From Pohlia nutans (Eukaryota > Streptophyta > Bryopsida > Bryales > Mniaceae): a stretch of 64,000 bases of DNA. Below are positions 43,508 to 54,160 of the stretch, piece by piece (within the stretch, counting starts at the first letter, position 1; the number at the start of each line of letters is the position of its first letter). The stretch lies in assembly GCA_022496805.1 (NCBI GenBank), contig CM040107.1:13937501-14001500 (forward strand). The letters run 5' to 3'. Both the position numbers and the translations under genes were made by a program. Under the pieces are notes generated by a model. The model was given only the letters and a program-made list of their open reading frames with translations, did not search any database and had not been told where the DNA came from.

Positions 43508-44002
43508 ATGGCAGATCTTGGGGCGGAGGGCCATGATATTGTCAATTTAGCGCACTCGGCAGAGCTGCAAGTAGAGCGCTCCGAGGAGGAGACGTGGTCT
43601 GAGGCGGGGACGCGTTCTGAGGCGGGGACGCGGTCTGAGGCGGGGATGCGGTCTGAGGCGGGGACGTGGTCTGAGGCAGGGACATGATCAGAGGCGGAGA
43701 CAGAGGAGAAGGACAAAGGAGCTCATTTCGCAATGGCTGACGACGACGAGGGAGACAATTTTCAAGGGAATGTTCTCGGTCGTCGTGAAGTGGATGATGA
43801 TCAAGAGGATGCGGAGAATGAGGAAGCCGCATGCCTTGAAGAAGCAGACGACAACGACGAGGCGGGACGTTGAGACGAGCAGGGAGAAGGCGATGACGGA
43901 GTTGCAGATGGTGAGGACGACGACAACCCAAATAGTGAAGAGGGGGCGAAGGAACCAACTGACACTAAATCGAATGATTCGCGGAAGCAGCAACTGCAGG
44001 TT
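43508..44002 (+). pseudogene. Acidic repeat-bearing exon with two TGA stops
   Basis: ATG at 43508 gives MADLGAEGHDIVNLAHSAEL, then five 6-residue units of SEAGTR type, then a very acidic region (MADDDEGDNFQ, DDDQEDAENEEAACLEEADD) and GEDDDNPNSEEGAKEPTDTK. In-frame TGA codons lie at 43685-43687 (end of the repeat) and 43871-43873 (after GR, where CGA is likely). It ends near a possible donor after CAACTGCAG at about 44001. It precedes the third ParB-like gene on the same strand with the composite repeat between, so it could be that gene's 5' exon; copy 2 also has a charged repeat exon upstream. Confidence 0.4.
43598..43702 (+). repeat. 18-bp coding minisatellite, about six units
   Basis: The unit TCTGAGGCGGGGACGCGG repeats from 43598 with 18-bp period. 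Units 1-4 differ by one or two bases; units 5-6 are degenerate, including the change to ATGA that creates the TGA. Confidence 0.88.
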
Positions 44003-44099
44003 CGCAAGCTTCATTCGATCTCTCCTCTAAGCAACGCTCTACAGGATTTAGGGTTTAGGGATTAAGACCTTAATTTAGGAATTTAGGAAATTTTAATTT

Positions 44100-46090
44100 T
44101 TTAGGATTTAGGGATTCTTAAACACCAGCAAGAACACGACCAGCAAGAACAAGAGGACCATGAACATGAAGATGAACACCAGCACGAGCTGGTGTTCATC
44201 TTCGTGTTCATGGTCCTCTTGTTCTTGCTGGTCGTGTTCATGGCCATGTTCACGGTGTTCATCCTTGTATTCGTCATTGTGTTCAGTGAGTGTTCATCAT
44301 CGTGTTCATCATCGTGTTCATGGTCTTCATGCTCTTGCTGGTGTTCATGGTCGTGTTCATAGTGTTCGTGTGAATTACCTCTGGGTTCTCTGGGTTTTGC
44401 TCTGGCTATACCACTGTGAATATAGCTCGTGTACGAGCTCTAGTATTGTGAGGAAAAATCCACGAGGGGTGGGATCCCTATTTTCGTTTTGTTACCAGAA
44501 GATGAACATGAGAAGATCAGCACCATGTATACGACCAAGAACACGAGCAGCATGAACACGAGTGGAGGACCATGCTCACCAGCAAAAACACGACCAGCAA
44601 GAACACGAAGACCATGAACACGAAGATGAACTCCAGCACGAGCTCGTGTTCATCTTCGCGTTCATGGTCTTCATGTTCTTGCTGGTGTTCATGGTCGTGT
44701 TCATGGTGATCGTATGAATAAGCTCTGGGTTTGGCTCTAGGTTTAGCTCTAGCTACTTCACTGGGGGTATAGCTCGTGTACGAGTACTAGTTTTGTAAGG
44801 TGCAATCACAAGGTTAGGGATCCCTACTTTTGATTTGGCACCAGAAGATGAATACCAGAAGGTGAACACCATGAACACGAACAGCATGAACACGACTAGA
44901 CGACCATGCACACGAGCAAGAACACGACCAGCAAGAACACGACCAGCAAGAACACGAAGATGATCACCAGCACGAGCAGGTCTTTATCTTCGTGTTGATG
45001 GTCTTCACATTCTTGCTGGTGATCATCGTTGTGTTCATGCTGTTCATCTTCGTGTTCATCGTCTTCATGTTCTTGCTAGTGTTCATGGGCGTGATGATGG
45101 TGTTCATCATCGTGTACATCTTCGTGTTCATGGTCTTCATGTTCTTGCTGGTGTTCATGGTCGTGTATATGGTGATTGTGTGAATAAGCTCTGGGTTGGC
45201 TCTAGGTTTAGCTTTGGTCAATTCACTGGAGGTATAGCTCGTGTACGAGCACTAGTTTTGTGAGGTGCCATCACGAGGGGACGGATACCTATTTTTGATT
45301 TGGCACAAGATGATGAACACCAGAAGATGAACACCTTGAACACGACCATGAACACAAACAGCATGAACACGAGTAGACGACCATGAACACGAGCAAGAAC
45401 ATGACCAGCAAGAACACGAAGACCATGAACACAAAGATGAACACCAACACGAGCTGGTGTTCATCTTCGTGTTCATGGACTTCGTGTTCATGCTGGTCGT
45501 GTTCTTGCCGGTGCTCATGGTATTCGTGTCGATGTGGTCTTGGTAAAGCTCTCAGTTTAGCTCTGGATGTATAGCTCGTGCACGAGCTATGTACTTGTGA
45601 GGTGGGAGCCGCTGGGGGAGTAGAGGACCATGAACACTAGCATGAACACGATTAGCAAGAACACGAAGACCAGGAACACGAAGATGAACACCAGCTCGTG
45701 CTGGTGTTCATCTTCGTATTCATCTTATTTGTGTTCTTGCTAATCGTGTTCATGCTGTTGTTCATGGTCGTCGTGTTCTTGCTGGTGATTATGGGTGTGT
45801 TTATGGTGTTCATCTTCGTGTTCATCTTCATGTTCATGTTCTTGTTGGTGGTCATGGTCGTGTTGATGGTGTTCATCTTCGTGTTCAGCTGCGTGTTCAT
45901 GTTCTTCGTGTTCTTGCTGGTGAACATGGTCGTGTTTAGGATCTTTGTAGTCTTGCTGGTGAGCACGGTCGTGTTCATGGTCTTCGTGGGGTTTAGCTCT
46001 GGGTGTACCACTGTGGGTATAGCTCGTGTACGAGCTCTAGTCTTGTGAGGTGCTAGCCACTTGGGTGCGATCCTAATGTCCGTTTTGGAC
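44100..46090. repeat. Composite repeat of 12-bp GTTCATGGTCGT-type units with inverted arms
   Basis: Five blocks each contain an arm of ACCATGAACACGAAGATGAACACC type facing its own complement across a CAGCACGAGCTGG-like centre (about 44181, 44640, 44970, 45445, 45690), so each could form a long cruciform or hairpin RNA. Between them a conserved block occurs: GGTTTAGCTCTGG, then a 16-bp palindrome AGCTCGTGNACGAGCT, then TTGTGAGGTG. The palindrome recurs at 44425, 44771, 45236, 45573 (AGCTCGTGCACGAGCT, perfect), 46021 and 46212, and again after the third ParB-like gene at 48178. Long frames through it (Met/Thr/Asn or Phe/Val rich) are artefacts of the repeat. Confidence 0.85.
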
Positions 46091-46400
46091 ATTTTGATTT
46101 CGTTGTAGATTGTGTACGAGCCCTTGGCGCTGTTCGTCCCTGGTACTCGGGGATGTTTACCTGCGAGTCACGAGAGGGTTGAACACAAGCACTGAGCAAC
46201 TCTGGATGTATAGCTCGTGCACAAGCTCAACTAAATGTTGTGCCAGACATTCGGGGGTGGTACTTTGCGAGTCACGAGAGGGTTGCGCAAGCTCGCAGAT
46301 TTTGATGTTAAGTATTATGCTTTGGTGCCAGCGTGAGACAACTTGATGGTGCCGGTCTATATATTCAATTTCGATATGCTGGTGTTCCTAATGTGGACAG

Positions 46401-47863
46401 GATTTGAATGTTTTGATCAGCTGGAAGAAGAGGAGCCTCTTAGCAAATGCCCTGACGATGTTACTACCGTTGTCCAAAGTGAGATACTATATAGGAAGAA
46501 TCCCAAGGTTGATTTCAATGGTGTGATTAATGACATGCGAATCTTGCCAATCAAGAAGTCCCGCCTTCAAGTTCCCTTGTGCCGCATGATTGTCATGGAT
46601 GAAGTACGAGCAGTTGGTGAAGTAGACGTGCAACGTCTCGAGAGCAAATTTGTCAACGGCTATCGTGATGGTGATCGTGTTCTGTACTTATCGGTGTACA
46701 ATAACCTGGAACTGTCACGGGACGTTACGGACCAAATCACCTTCCAATGGAGCCTTCTCTGGCAGAAAGTCAATCTAGAGTTTGAGCGCGAGCTAGAAGC
46801 AGATGATGATCTTGCCAATCTGAGGGGCAAGATGTTTTATGTATGGGATGGAAATCACCGTGTCACTGCGTGGACGCGCCATATCAAGAACTTCCACGCA
46901 GATGAAGAAAAATGGCATTACAGAGTTCATTGTATCATGCTGGATCCAAGGGGACAAGTGGCGCTCTTGCTGAATGCAATGAGTGATGTTAACTGGTGCA
47001 GTATCTTAACTTTTCTATCATTTAGTTCTTCATGTTTTTTAACTTGAGTGTTTGACCAAACTATTACTTGGTTTTGTAGGTCAACGGAAAATGATCACAT
47101 TAAGAGCACGCTACCGGCCAAATTACGCCGCGTCAGAACATTTGGTGTTCTCCCACTTACGGCATTCAAGGACCTCATCACCCCGGAAGAATATCAATAC
47201 TGCGAGAAAGTTAAACCCAAACACCCTTCTTGGTTCTCGCTCACGATCACGATCTTCATTACATTCCTATACCGGGTGAGCAACATCTCATTCAATACCT
47301 TAACCTTCTGCTTTAATTGCAATTGATCGTGACATACTTGACGCATTTTACCTCTTGCAGAGAGAGATATCGATTGCGGCTGACGATGCAGCTCGTGAAT
47401 ACCAGAAGAATACTCATCCTGAGGAAAGGACCCCAAACGGAATATGGGAGGCAATGAAGGAATCGACTCGAAAGTTTGTGAAAGCCGTGAAAGGGAACTT
47501 CTTTGATAAATACCTTTCTGTGGCAAATCCAGCAAATGGAGAAGACTTCATGAAAGAGGTGCGTTAGAGTAATTCCTTTATTTCCCGTGTATTGGTCGCG
47601 ACTTTATGTTTTACAAAACTACTGACCTTTTCAAATCCTGTCTATAGATCGATCGGCACTTTAGCGAGAACAACCCATCCGAGATGACCATTGAGAAACT
47701 ACAGAAACTTGCGACATCTATTACAGATGGGAAGTACAAGGCAAGGTGGTTGCGCTGGTGGAATTCCTCTGTTGACGCAAGGCGTGCGTATCGATTTTTA
47801 GTTGGAAAGCATAAGGATCATGTATGGGACAGCTGGGTGGACAAAGCAACCTTCTGGGCAGAG
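46401..47863 (+). CDS. Third ParB/sulfiredoxin-like domain gene, four exons without lesions
   Basis: Predicted exons 46401-46995, 47080-47275, 47361-47558 and 47648-47863, with GTGCAG, GTGAGC, GTGCGT and GTGACT donors, TAG/CAG acceptors and matching phases; no in-frame stop. The ParB-like core is KMFYVWDGNHRVTAWTRHI (about 46829-46885), then HCIMLDPRGQVALLLNAMSD. It aligns in order with IIGGQHTVTACREL and FEVIPVF...VSN of copies 1 and 2; DGNHRVTA is closer to the GxHRxxA box of Srx/ParB proteins than either copy. Upstream is KVDFNGVINDMRILP; downstream are helical exons (PNGIWEAMKESTRKF, RWWNSSVDARRAYRFL). The first exon and the end are not fixed: the last exon stays open at donor 47864, and 53043-53258 is a candidate 3' exon. 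Nucleic-acid binding or nucleotide hydrolysis is inferred from fold only. Confidence 0.66.
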
Positions 47864-48215
47864 GTGACTTTCTTTAGCTTCGTTCTATTGTTTTCTTTTG
47901 CATATTTACTAAGGATCCAGTTTTGATAATCAGACGCACGATAATGAGCAGTGCTCGTACTAGAGAGTAAGTTTTCAAGAGTGCCAGCTAATAGAGGATG
48001 GAACAAATATTCACTTACATGGTCGATTTGTAGTGGTGGACTGTTATGCTCAAGAGTCACATGTATCGCCATGGTCTTCGTGTTCTTGCTGGTGTTCATG
48101 GTCGTGTTCATGGTGTTCGTGTCGTTTAGCTCTGGGATTTGCTTTGGGTTTAGCTCTGAGTGTACCACTCTGGGTATAGCTCGTACACGAGCGCTAGTTT
48201 TTTGAGGTGTCAGCC
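47864..48215. other. Intron-like spacer containing one unit of the 44-46 kb composite repeat
   Basis: 48060-48215 matches the unit at about 45965-46070 (GGTGTTCATGGTCGTG, TTTAGCTCTGGG, TGTACCACT, TATAGCTCG palindrome at 48178-48193, GAGGTG, AGCCACT), so the third ParB-like gene lies between related repeats. Confidence 0.7.
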
Positions 48216-49540
48216 ACTAGGGGTGTCAGGGTGGTTGGTCCTATGGGCTGTCAGGGTGGTTGGTCCCAGGACTGCCTAGAGGCTCTCCTGATGCTTGGTC
48301 CCAGGACTGCTTGGGACTGCCTAAGGGTTGTCCCGGTGGTTTGTCCCGGGACTCCCCGGGACTGCCTAGACGTTGTCCCGGTGCTTGGTCCCGGGACTGC
48401 CTGGGACTGCCTAAGGGCTGTCCCGGTAGTTGATCCCGGGACTGCCCGGGACTGCCTAGAAGGCTGTTCTGATGGTTGGTCCCGGGACTGCCTAGAAGGC
48501 TGTTCTGATGGTTGGTCCCGGGACTGCCCGGGACTGTCTAAGGGCTGTCCCGGTGGTTGGTCGCGGGACTGCCTAGGACTGCCTAGACGCTGTCCCCATG
48601 CTTGGTCCCCGGACGACCCAGGACTGCCAAAAGGGTGTCCCGGTGGTTGATCCCCCGACTGCCCGGGACTGCCTAGAGGGTGTCCCGGTGGTTGGTCCCG
48701 GGACTGCCCAGGACTACCTAGAGGGCTGACGCGGTCCTTAGTCCCGTGATTGCCCGCGACTGCCTAGAGGGTTGACCCGGTGCTTGGTCCCGTGATTGCC
48801 TAGGACTGCCTAGAGGGCTGTCCCGATGGTTTGTCCTTGAACTGCCTGGGACTACGTAAGGGCTGTCCCGGTGGTTGGTCCCGGGACTGCCCGAGACTGC
48901 CTAGAGGGCTGTCCTGATGGTTGGTCCCCGGACTGCCCGAGACTGCCTAAGGGCTGTCCTCGTCGTTGGTCCCACGACTGCCTAGAGGCTGTCCCGGTGC
49001 TTAGTCCCGGGATTGCCCGGAACTGCCTATGGGCTGTCTCGGTGGTAGGTCCCGGGACTGCCTAAGGGCTGTCCCGGTGGTTGATCCCGGGACTGCCCGG
49101 GACTGCCTAGAGGGCTGTCCCGATGGTTGGTCCCCGGACTGCCCGGGACTGCCTAGAGGGCTGTTCCGATGGTTGGTCCCCGGACTGCCCAGGACTGCCT
49201 AAGGGCTGTCCCGGTGGTTGGTCCTAGCACTGCCCAGAGGCTGTGCCAATGCTTGGTCCCAGGACTGCCCGGGACTGCCCAAGGGCTGTCCCGGTGGTTG
49301 GTCCCGGGACTGCTCAGGACTGCCTAGACGCTGTCCCGTTGATTGGACCCGGGACTGCCTGGGACTGCCTAAGGGCTGTCCTGGTGGTTGATCCCAGGAC
49401 TGCCCGGGACAGCCTAGAGGGCTGTTCCAATTTTTGGTCCCGGGATTGCCCGGGACTACCTTAGGGCTGTCCCGGTGGTTGGTCCCGGGACTGCCCGGGA
49501 CTGCCTAGACGCTGTCCCCATGCTTGGTCCCGCGACAAAA
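48216..49540 (+). repeat. 45-bp GC-rich minisatellite, about 28 units
   Basis: Tandem units of GGACTGCCTAGAGGGCTGTC + CCGGTGGTTGGTCCCGGGACTGCCCG-type sequence, about 45 bp each with shorter variants, continue from about 48216 to 49540. The + frame reads as VVGPGTARDCLEGC-like units because 45 is a multiple of three, but breaks in phase and stops show it is not coding. GC content is much higher than its surroundings. Confidence 0.9.
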
Positions 49541-49789
49541 ACAAACAGAGTACATACGTTTGTGACTGCTACGTGTTGTTTTTATGGATACAGCGGAAGA
49601 GGACTCAGAAAAAAAAACTACAATGCGGGAAGCAAGGCGGCTGTGCTTGGCTTGTTAGTTTGAGACTCTGAAGGCTAATAATAAATTCTCCGTGATTGAG
49701 AATTTGTGCTCAACCGAAGATTGATGACAGGTTTAGTAAACTTATAATGTGTAGTTCAGCCGGTACGGACAAGTTGGAAGCAATTTCAG

Positions 49790-52700
49790 CACTACAAGAA
49801 AACCAGCCCAATGTGACTAGGTTTTATGACTACAATAGGGCATAAACCAAAATGTGACTAGCACTGTTTGTAGTCATTTCGACTTAGTCGCTTCGGACAA
49901 TCTGACTGGGGTTCATATCGGACACTTCTTGTTGCCAATGCTGCGTTCCCATAGTGTTTTGGGACCTTAAAACGGGACCTGCAGTGGGACTTGGGACCAT
50001 ATGACTCTATATAGTCATACATTTATGACTACACGTAGTCATCTATATGCAAATAGCGACTGATTGGCATGACTATTTTTAGTGAGGTATGAGTCAATAC
50101 ATGACAGGTTTTATCACTACGCATAATAGTGAGATGGTGACTGAATTGAGTCATACATTGAGTTTGGAGAATACGACTCTGTAGAGCCACATCGAAGTGA
50201 CTATCTATAGTCTCCAATGTTGAAATCATGAGATGGACATGACTAATTATAGTGAGGTATTAGAGAATATAGCAATGGTTTGATCACTACGTATAGTGAT
50301 GTGGTTGTGACTGTATTGCATCATACACACACGTGAGATAATACGACGCTGTAAAGTCAAATATTCTTCACTACACATAGTCACCCATATCATCTGATGA
50401 CTGCATGGAGTCCTTGTATACTCGTTTCTTTCACTACTGGGAGTCAAAATTCAATATTAAATTGGAAACATTTGACTAGGACTTGACTGTCCGTAGTCTA
50501 ATGCAAATGTATGCCATGCAGTCGAATCTGCCATTCTTACGGTGTGTAGTCATAGATTTCAGTTTTAGATTAGGGTGATAATGAGATCTGTTGACTATTA
50601 CAAGTCAACCATGCAGTTGCGAGCACTGCGTCAGGTCATGCAAATGATTTTCACACATTTCATTGAAATAGAAAATTCGGTGCTGAAACAGGATGCACTG
50701 CAACTAGATCTACGGGTGCTGAAACTAGATCTACGGGTGCAAACAAACTGTAGTCGTCATCTAGGCTTTTCTGCACTTCTACAGACACGGTTCCTGCAAT
50801 TATGGTTTTCCCGTGTAGAGAAGCCCCAGCTACATTCTGCACTTTCTCGAGTGCCACAACTTTATCCTCTTCAATTCCCTTGAGTCTCACAGGGTCACCC
50901 TTCTTGAACTCCGGGTCCTCACCTTCTTGTACAACCTATAATAATAAAAAATACACAAAACAAGGATCAGTAGGGACTTAATTGCTGCTTTGATACAAAG
51001 ATGTACTTCTCCAAGGCTCATGGCACTTATTCAAATTCTATGACTGTGAGAAGTCACATATTCTAACTTCATTACTAATATCAGTCACGTATTCTAACTT
51101 CGTGACTGAATCTAGTCAAGCCTGGTCACTCGTTCCATATGAATGACTTCAAACAGTCACGAACTTGGCATAATGAATTTCTAAAGAACTAAGGCACAAC
51201 AATTTTGTAACCTGATCCGCCTAATACATAGATCAAACAAATCCATAGAATTATGCAGCCCAAAATCCACGCATGATGTGATTTCACCCATAGTAGGGGC
51301 TGAAAACCTTTACTAACACACACAAATGTATACAATCCTACACTAAGACTCCTTCCACTGCACCTCTACCCCTCTCTAACTTTCCTAACCAAGTTACAAG
51401 TGGACAAAATGAGAGAGAAGGTTCAAAAGCCCCTTAAGAAGGAGCCGCCACCCTAATCTCCTCTGAAACCCTAGCCACCACCCTATTCCTAGCCGCCACC
51501 CTATTCCATAGCTGCAACCCTAATCTACAGTCAATGAAACAGTCATGATGACTAACCAGAGTAAATGAAATAGTCATGATGACTAGAATCTCTTCACTTG
51601 ATAAAAAATAAAGTGAGTTTATTTTAGATTTGGTAAATTCAGTTTCAACATAAAAGAAGGTTTTTTTGAGCTAAGGAGGGGGGGCGGGGGGATCAGCCTT
51701 CAAACAATGTGTTGTATAATGCAGTCATGTTTTTTAAAATGTAGTAAAAAAATGATGTGAAGTTTCATGTGGACTACAATGACGAGTCTGCACAGTGAGG
51801 AAAGACCAGTGTTGCACTGCCTAAGCTTGCGTAACAATGGTGAACATCAGGGGTTGATGGCACAGATCATCACAGATGATAATGCAGTAGTGGCGCCTTT
51901 GTTATCGGATTCCAAGGAACTTTCTAGCAACGAAATGTAATTTTGCAATCATTACCAATATAAGTAAAGAAAACTATGCACATGACTACAGTATTTTGCA
52001 ATCACTTTGACATCTCAAAAAAGTACGGAAAGGTGATCAGTAATAGCTCATTTGTCAACATGGGAAACCAATTTTTGGACTCTCTTGCAATTAGTTACTA
52101 ATTTTTGAGGTTGTATTTATAGGTGTTACTAAAATGCAATTCATTACCAATATAAGTAAAGGAAACTGTGTCGATGACTATGTTATATCGCAGTCATTAC
52201 TAATTCCAGTAAAGAAAACTGTCCACATGACTACGTTATTTTGTAATCACTTTGACATTTCAAAAAAGTATGGGAAGGTGATCAATAACGGCTTCTTTGT
52301 GAGCATGGGAAATCTTTAGCAAAGTTAAGCATACAAGGCAATTTCGTGCATCTGGAAAGCAAGTGGAAAGATAGAGCAAGTGGAATCATGATTTTTGGGC
52401 GCTCAACCCAATTACTTACTAATTTATGAAGGTGTATTTAGTAGTGTTTCTAGAATGGTGCCCTAAAATGACATCCTATAATGTTTGCGCGCAGACATGG
52501 TAGTGTTGAATAGACAAGCTATTATGTAAGTGAAGATTATGGACCTACTCCTATTTTACAGCACTCACCCATTGAGCCAACTAGTAGAGGACTTCAAAAT
52601 CATCTGATTGAAATATATGACTACTATTAGTCAGGTTATTTACTACATGACTGCATGTAGTCACCCAAACCAACTCTATTACTACAATAAGACATATATA

Positions 52701-52967
52701 AACCATATACCCATACAATCCGACTACATTAGTATGACTACACATAGTAAGCACTCAGAGCATGACTCTGGGAACCGGGCAGGAGAACATATGTCCCGTT
52801 CCCATAGACGTTCCCACCCAGGTCCTCAAAAATATGACTACTTATATGACTAGTCCATGACTGGACCCTCTTAGGACTGATTTTAGACTAAACCAATGAC
52901 TGAGGTGACTACATAGTCATTTGCGCTTAGTCACATCCGGTCACATTGGGCTGGTTTTCTTGTAGTG
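49790..52967. mobile_element. CACTA (CMC/EnSpm) transposon, 3,178 bp, 28-bp TIRs, TSD CAG
   Basis: The ends match for 28 bp without mismatch: CACTACAAGAAAACC... at 49790-49817 and its complement ...GGTTTTCTTGTAGTG at 52940-52967. CAG flanks both sides (49787-49789, 52968-52970), the 3-bp duplication expected of CACTA elements. Subterminal regions are full of short inverted units TGACTAnnnTAGTCA (49970-50550, 51040-51160, 52610-52930), typical transposase-binding arrays. No transposase was found, so it is non-autonomous. A related sequence at about 53690-53820 lacks the element and gives the unoccupied site. Confidence 0.95.
50760..50935 (-). pseudogene. Possible captured exon inside the CACTA element
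   Basis: On the minus strand a strong acceptor (TTTTTTATTATTATAG) precedes 58 codons of good coding character: VVQEGEDPEFKKGDPVRLKG, IEEDKVVALEKVQNV and HGKTIIAGTVSVEVQ. Beyond about 50760 it runs into a short repeated sequence (GTAGATCTAGTTTCAGCACC type). It could be a captured host exon or the tail exon of an element gene. No family recognised. Confidence 0.35.
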
Positions 52968-53042
52968 CAGAGAACTTGCAATTTTTTACATATTTTGCCC
53001 CAAACATTTGGAATGAAAGAAATTATTCTCATATTGACCTTG

Positions 53043-53258
53043 TTTTGGTAGCCGTTGGCAACATCACATCAGAGCGAAGCTGATGGAGTTGGTGAAGCTG
53101 AACCACCTACAAAATCGGCCAAGCCAGAGCGAGTTACATTTACAGAACCATCAGCCAAGCCGGCCTGTCATATTGCATCGATGAAATTCCCCGCTAGACG
53201 TCCATCACATCCTCTTGGACCACCACTGATTCGGGATGCTAAATCGTCGGCTTCTTAA
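53043..53258 (+). CDS. Possible 3' terminal exon (Pro/Lys-rich), related to a second copy downstream
   Basis: After a possible acceptor (TGTTTTGGTAG) the frame reads LATSHQSEADGVGEAEPP, then KPERVTFTEPSAKPACHIAS and FPARRPSHPLGPPLIRDAKS to TAA 53256-53258. A diverged copy at about 53530-53678 reads SPARPPSDPFGPALTSVLKR, also ending TAA. Both have the disordered look of a C-terminal tail. Position and strand make it a candidate last exon of the third ParB-like gene, with the minisatellite and CACTA element in the intron, but splicing cannot be shown. Confidence 0.35.
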
Positions 53259-53519
53259 GGTTCTAGTTCATCACACTGGGAAGCGGTTGCTCAAGCTGTT
53301 GCATACTTGGCCAAACAGTGTAAAACGACCATGTTCACTTTTGATTGAGTTTTTGTTTTGCCCATGATCCGCCTTACAGATTAGTATCAAAGGTGAGTTG
53401 GCGGTATTCTCTTGTTCATGTTTACATATATTACTATATTGCTCTTGCATGTTTGCAGCATGCTCTTGTCCATGTGTTTGTTGGAATGCAACTGTGTCTC
53501 TAGACTGATAAACTCAGAG

Positions 53520-53830
53520 AAATGTCAGTTGTGCTCCGTTGGATGAGGCAGCAGACAGCAGTGATTCTTCATCAGAAGATGATGTTGCCAACAGATCTCA
53601 TTCCCCCGCTAGACCTCCATCAGATCCTTTTGGACCAGCATTGACATCTGTGCTTAAGCGAAGATCGATGATAAGTTAAGTTTTTATTGAGCAATTCTGT
53701 CGGTAGAGACAAGTTGGAAGCAACTTCAGAGTTGGAATTCCTCCCATGTTTTGCCCCAAACATATGAAATGAAAGAAATACACATTTTGACCTTGTTTTG
53801 GTACCTGTTGGCAACATCACATCTAAAACT
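53520..53830 (+). repeat. Local duplicate of the 49.7-53.3 kb exon/intron unit (empty CACTA site)
   Basis: 53530-53678 repeats the exon at 53043-53258. 53690-53820 repeats the sequence interrupted by the CACTA element: GACAAGTTGGAAGCAA(T/C)TTCAG, then TTTTGCCCCAAACAT, GAATGAAAGAAAT-like and TTGGCAACATCACATC. The duplicate has a single CAG at the insertion position. Confidence 0.8.
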
Positions 53831-54160
53831 CACAACAACTCTTCTTGTACACTTAGGATTCTAACACCACCCTTCAATACACATCAAACAAGTGGCTGCT
53901 GCCATAGGAAATGTGCAAGAAATACAAAAAAGGCATTGTATTACATGAGGAGAAAAACAATGTGTATATGCCAAAAATCCAGCCTTGTGGTGCTTCCTAT
54001 CACAGATTCACGGCTGTTGGTCACACGTGTATAAGTCCGTTTGGAATCCTCCTAGACCTCAAATTGTGTCCGACCACCTTCGTACACAGGCACTTGTAGC
54101 AACAATTCTAATACGATCTGATACCCGCTAAGTCACTCTTCTTGGCAAGCAATATTTCCC
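53831..54160. other. Intergenic, no gene seen
   Basis: 3' flank of the minus-strand gene; short frames here have no features. Confidence 0.5.

Noticed and set aside
44160..46092. Long Met/Thr/Asn- or Phe/Val-rich open frames
   Set aside because: They are translations of the 12-bp repeat on both strands, as shown by identical repeated peptides and the lack of any start or splice context.
48207..49464. Open frames reading as GPGTARDCLEGC-type repeats
   Set aside because: The minisatellite period is a multiple of three, so open frames arise by chance; phase breaks and stops interrupt them.
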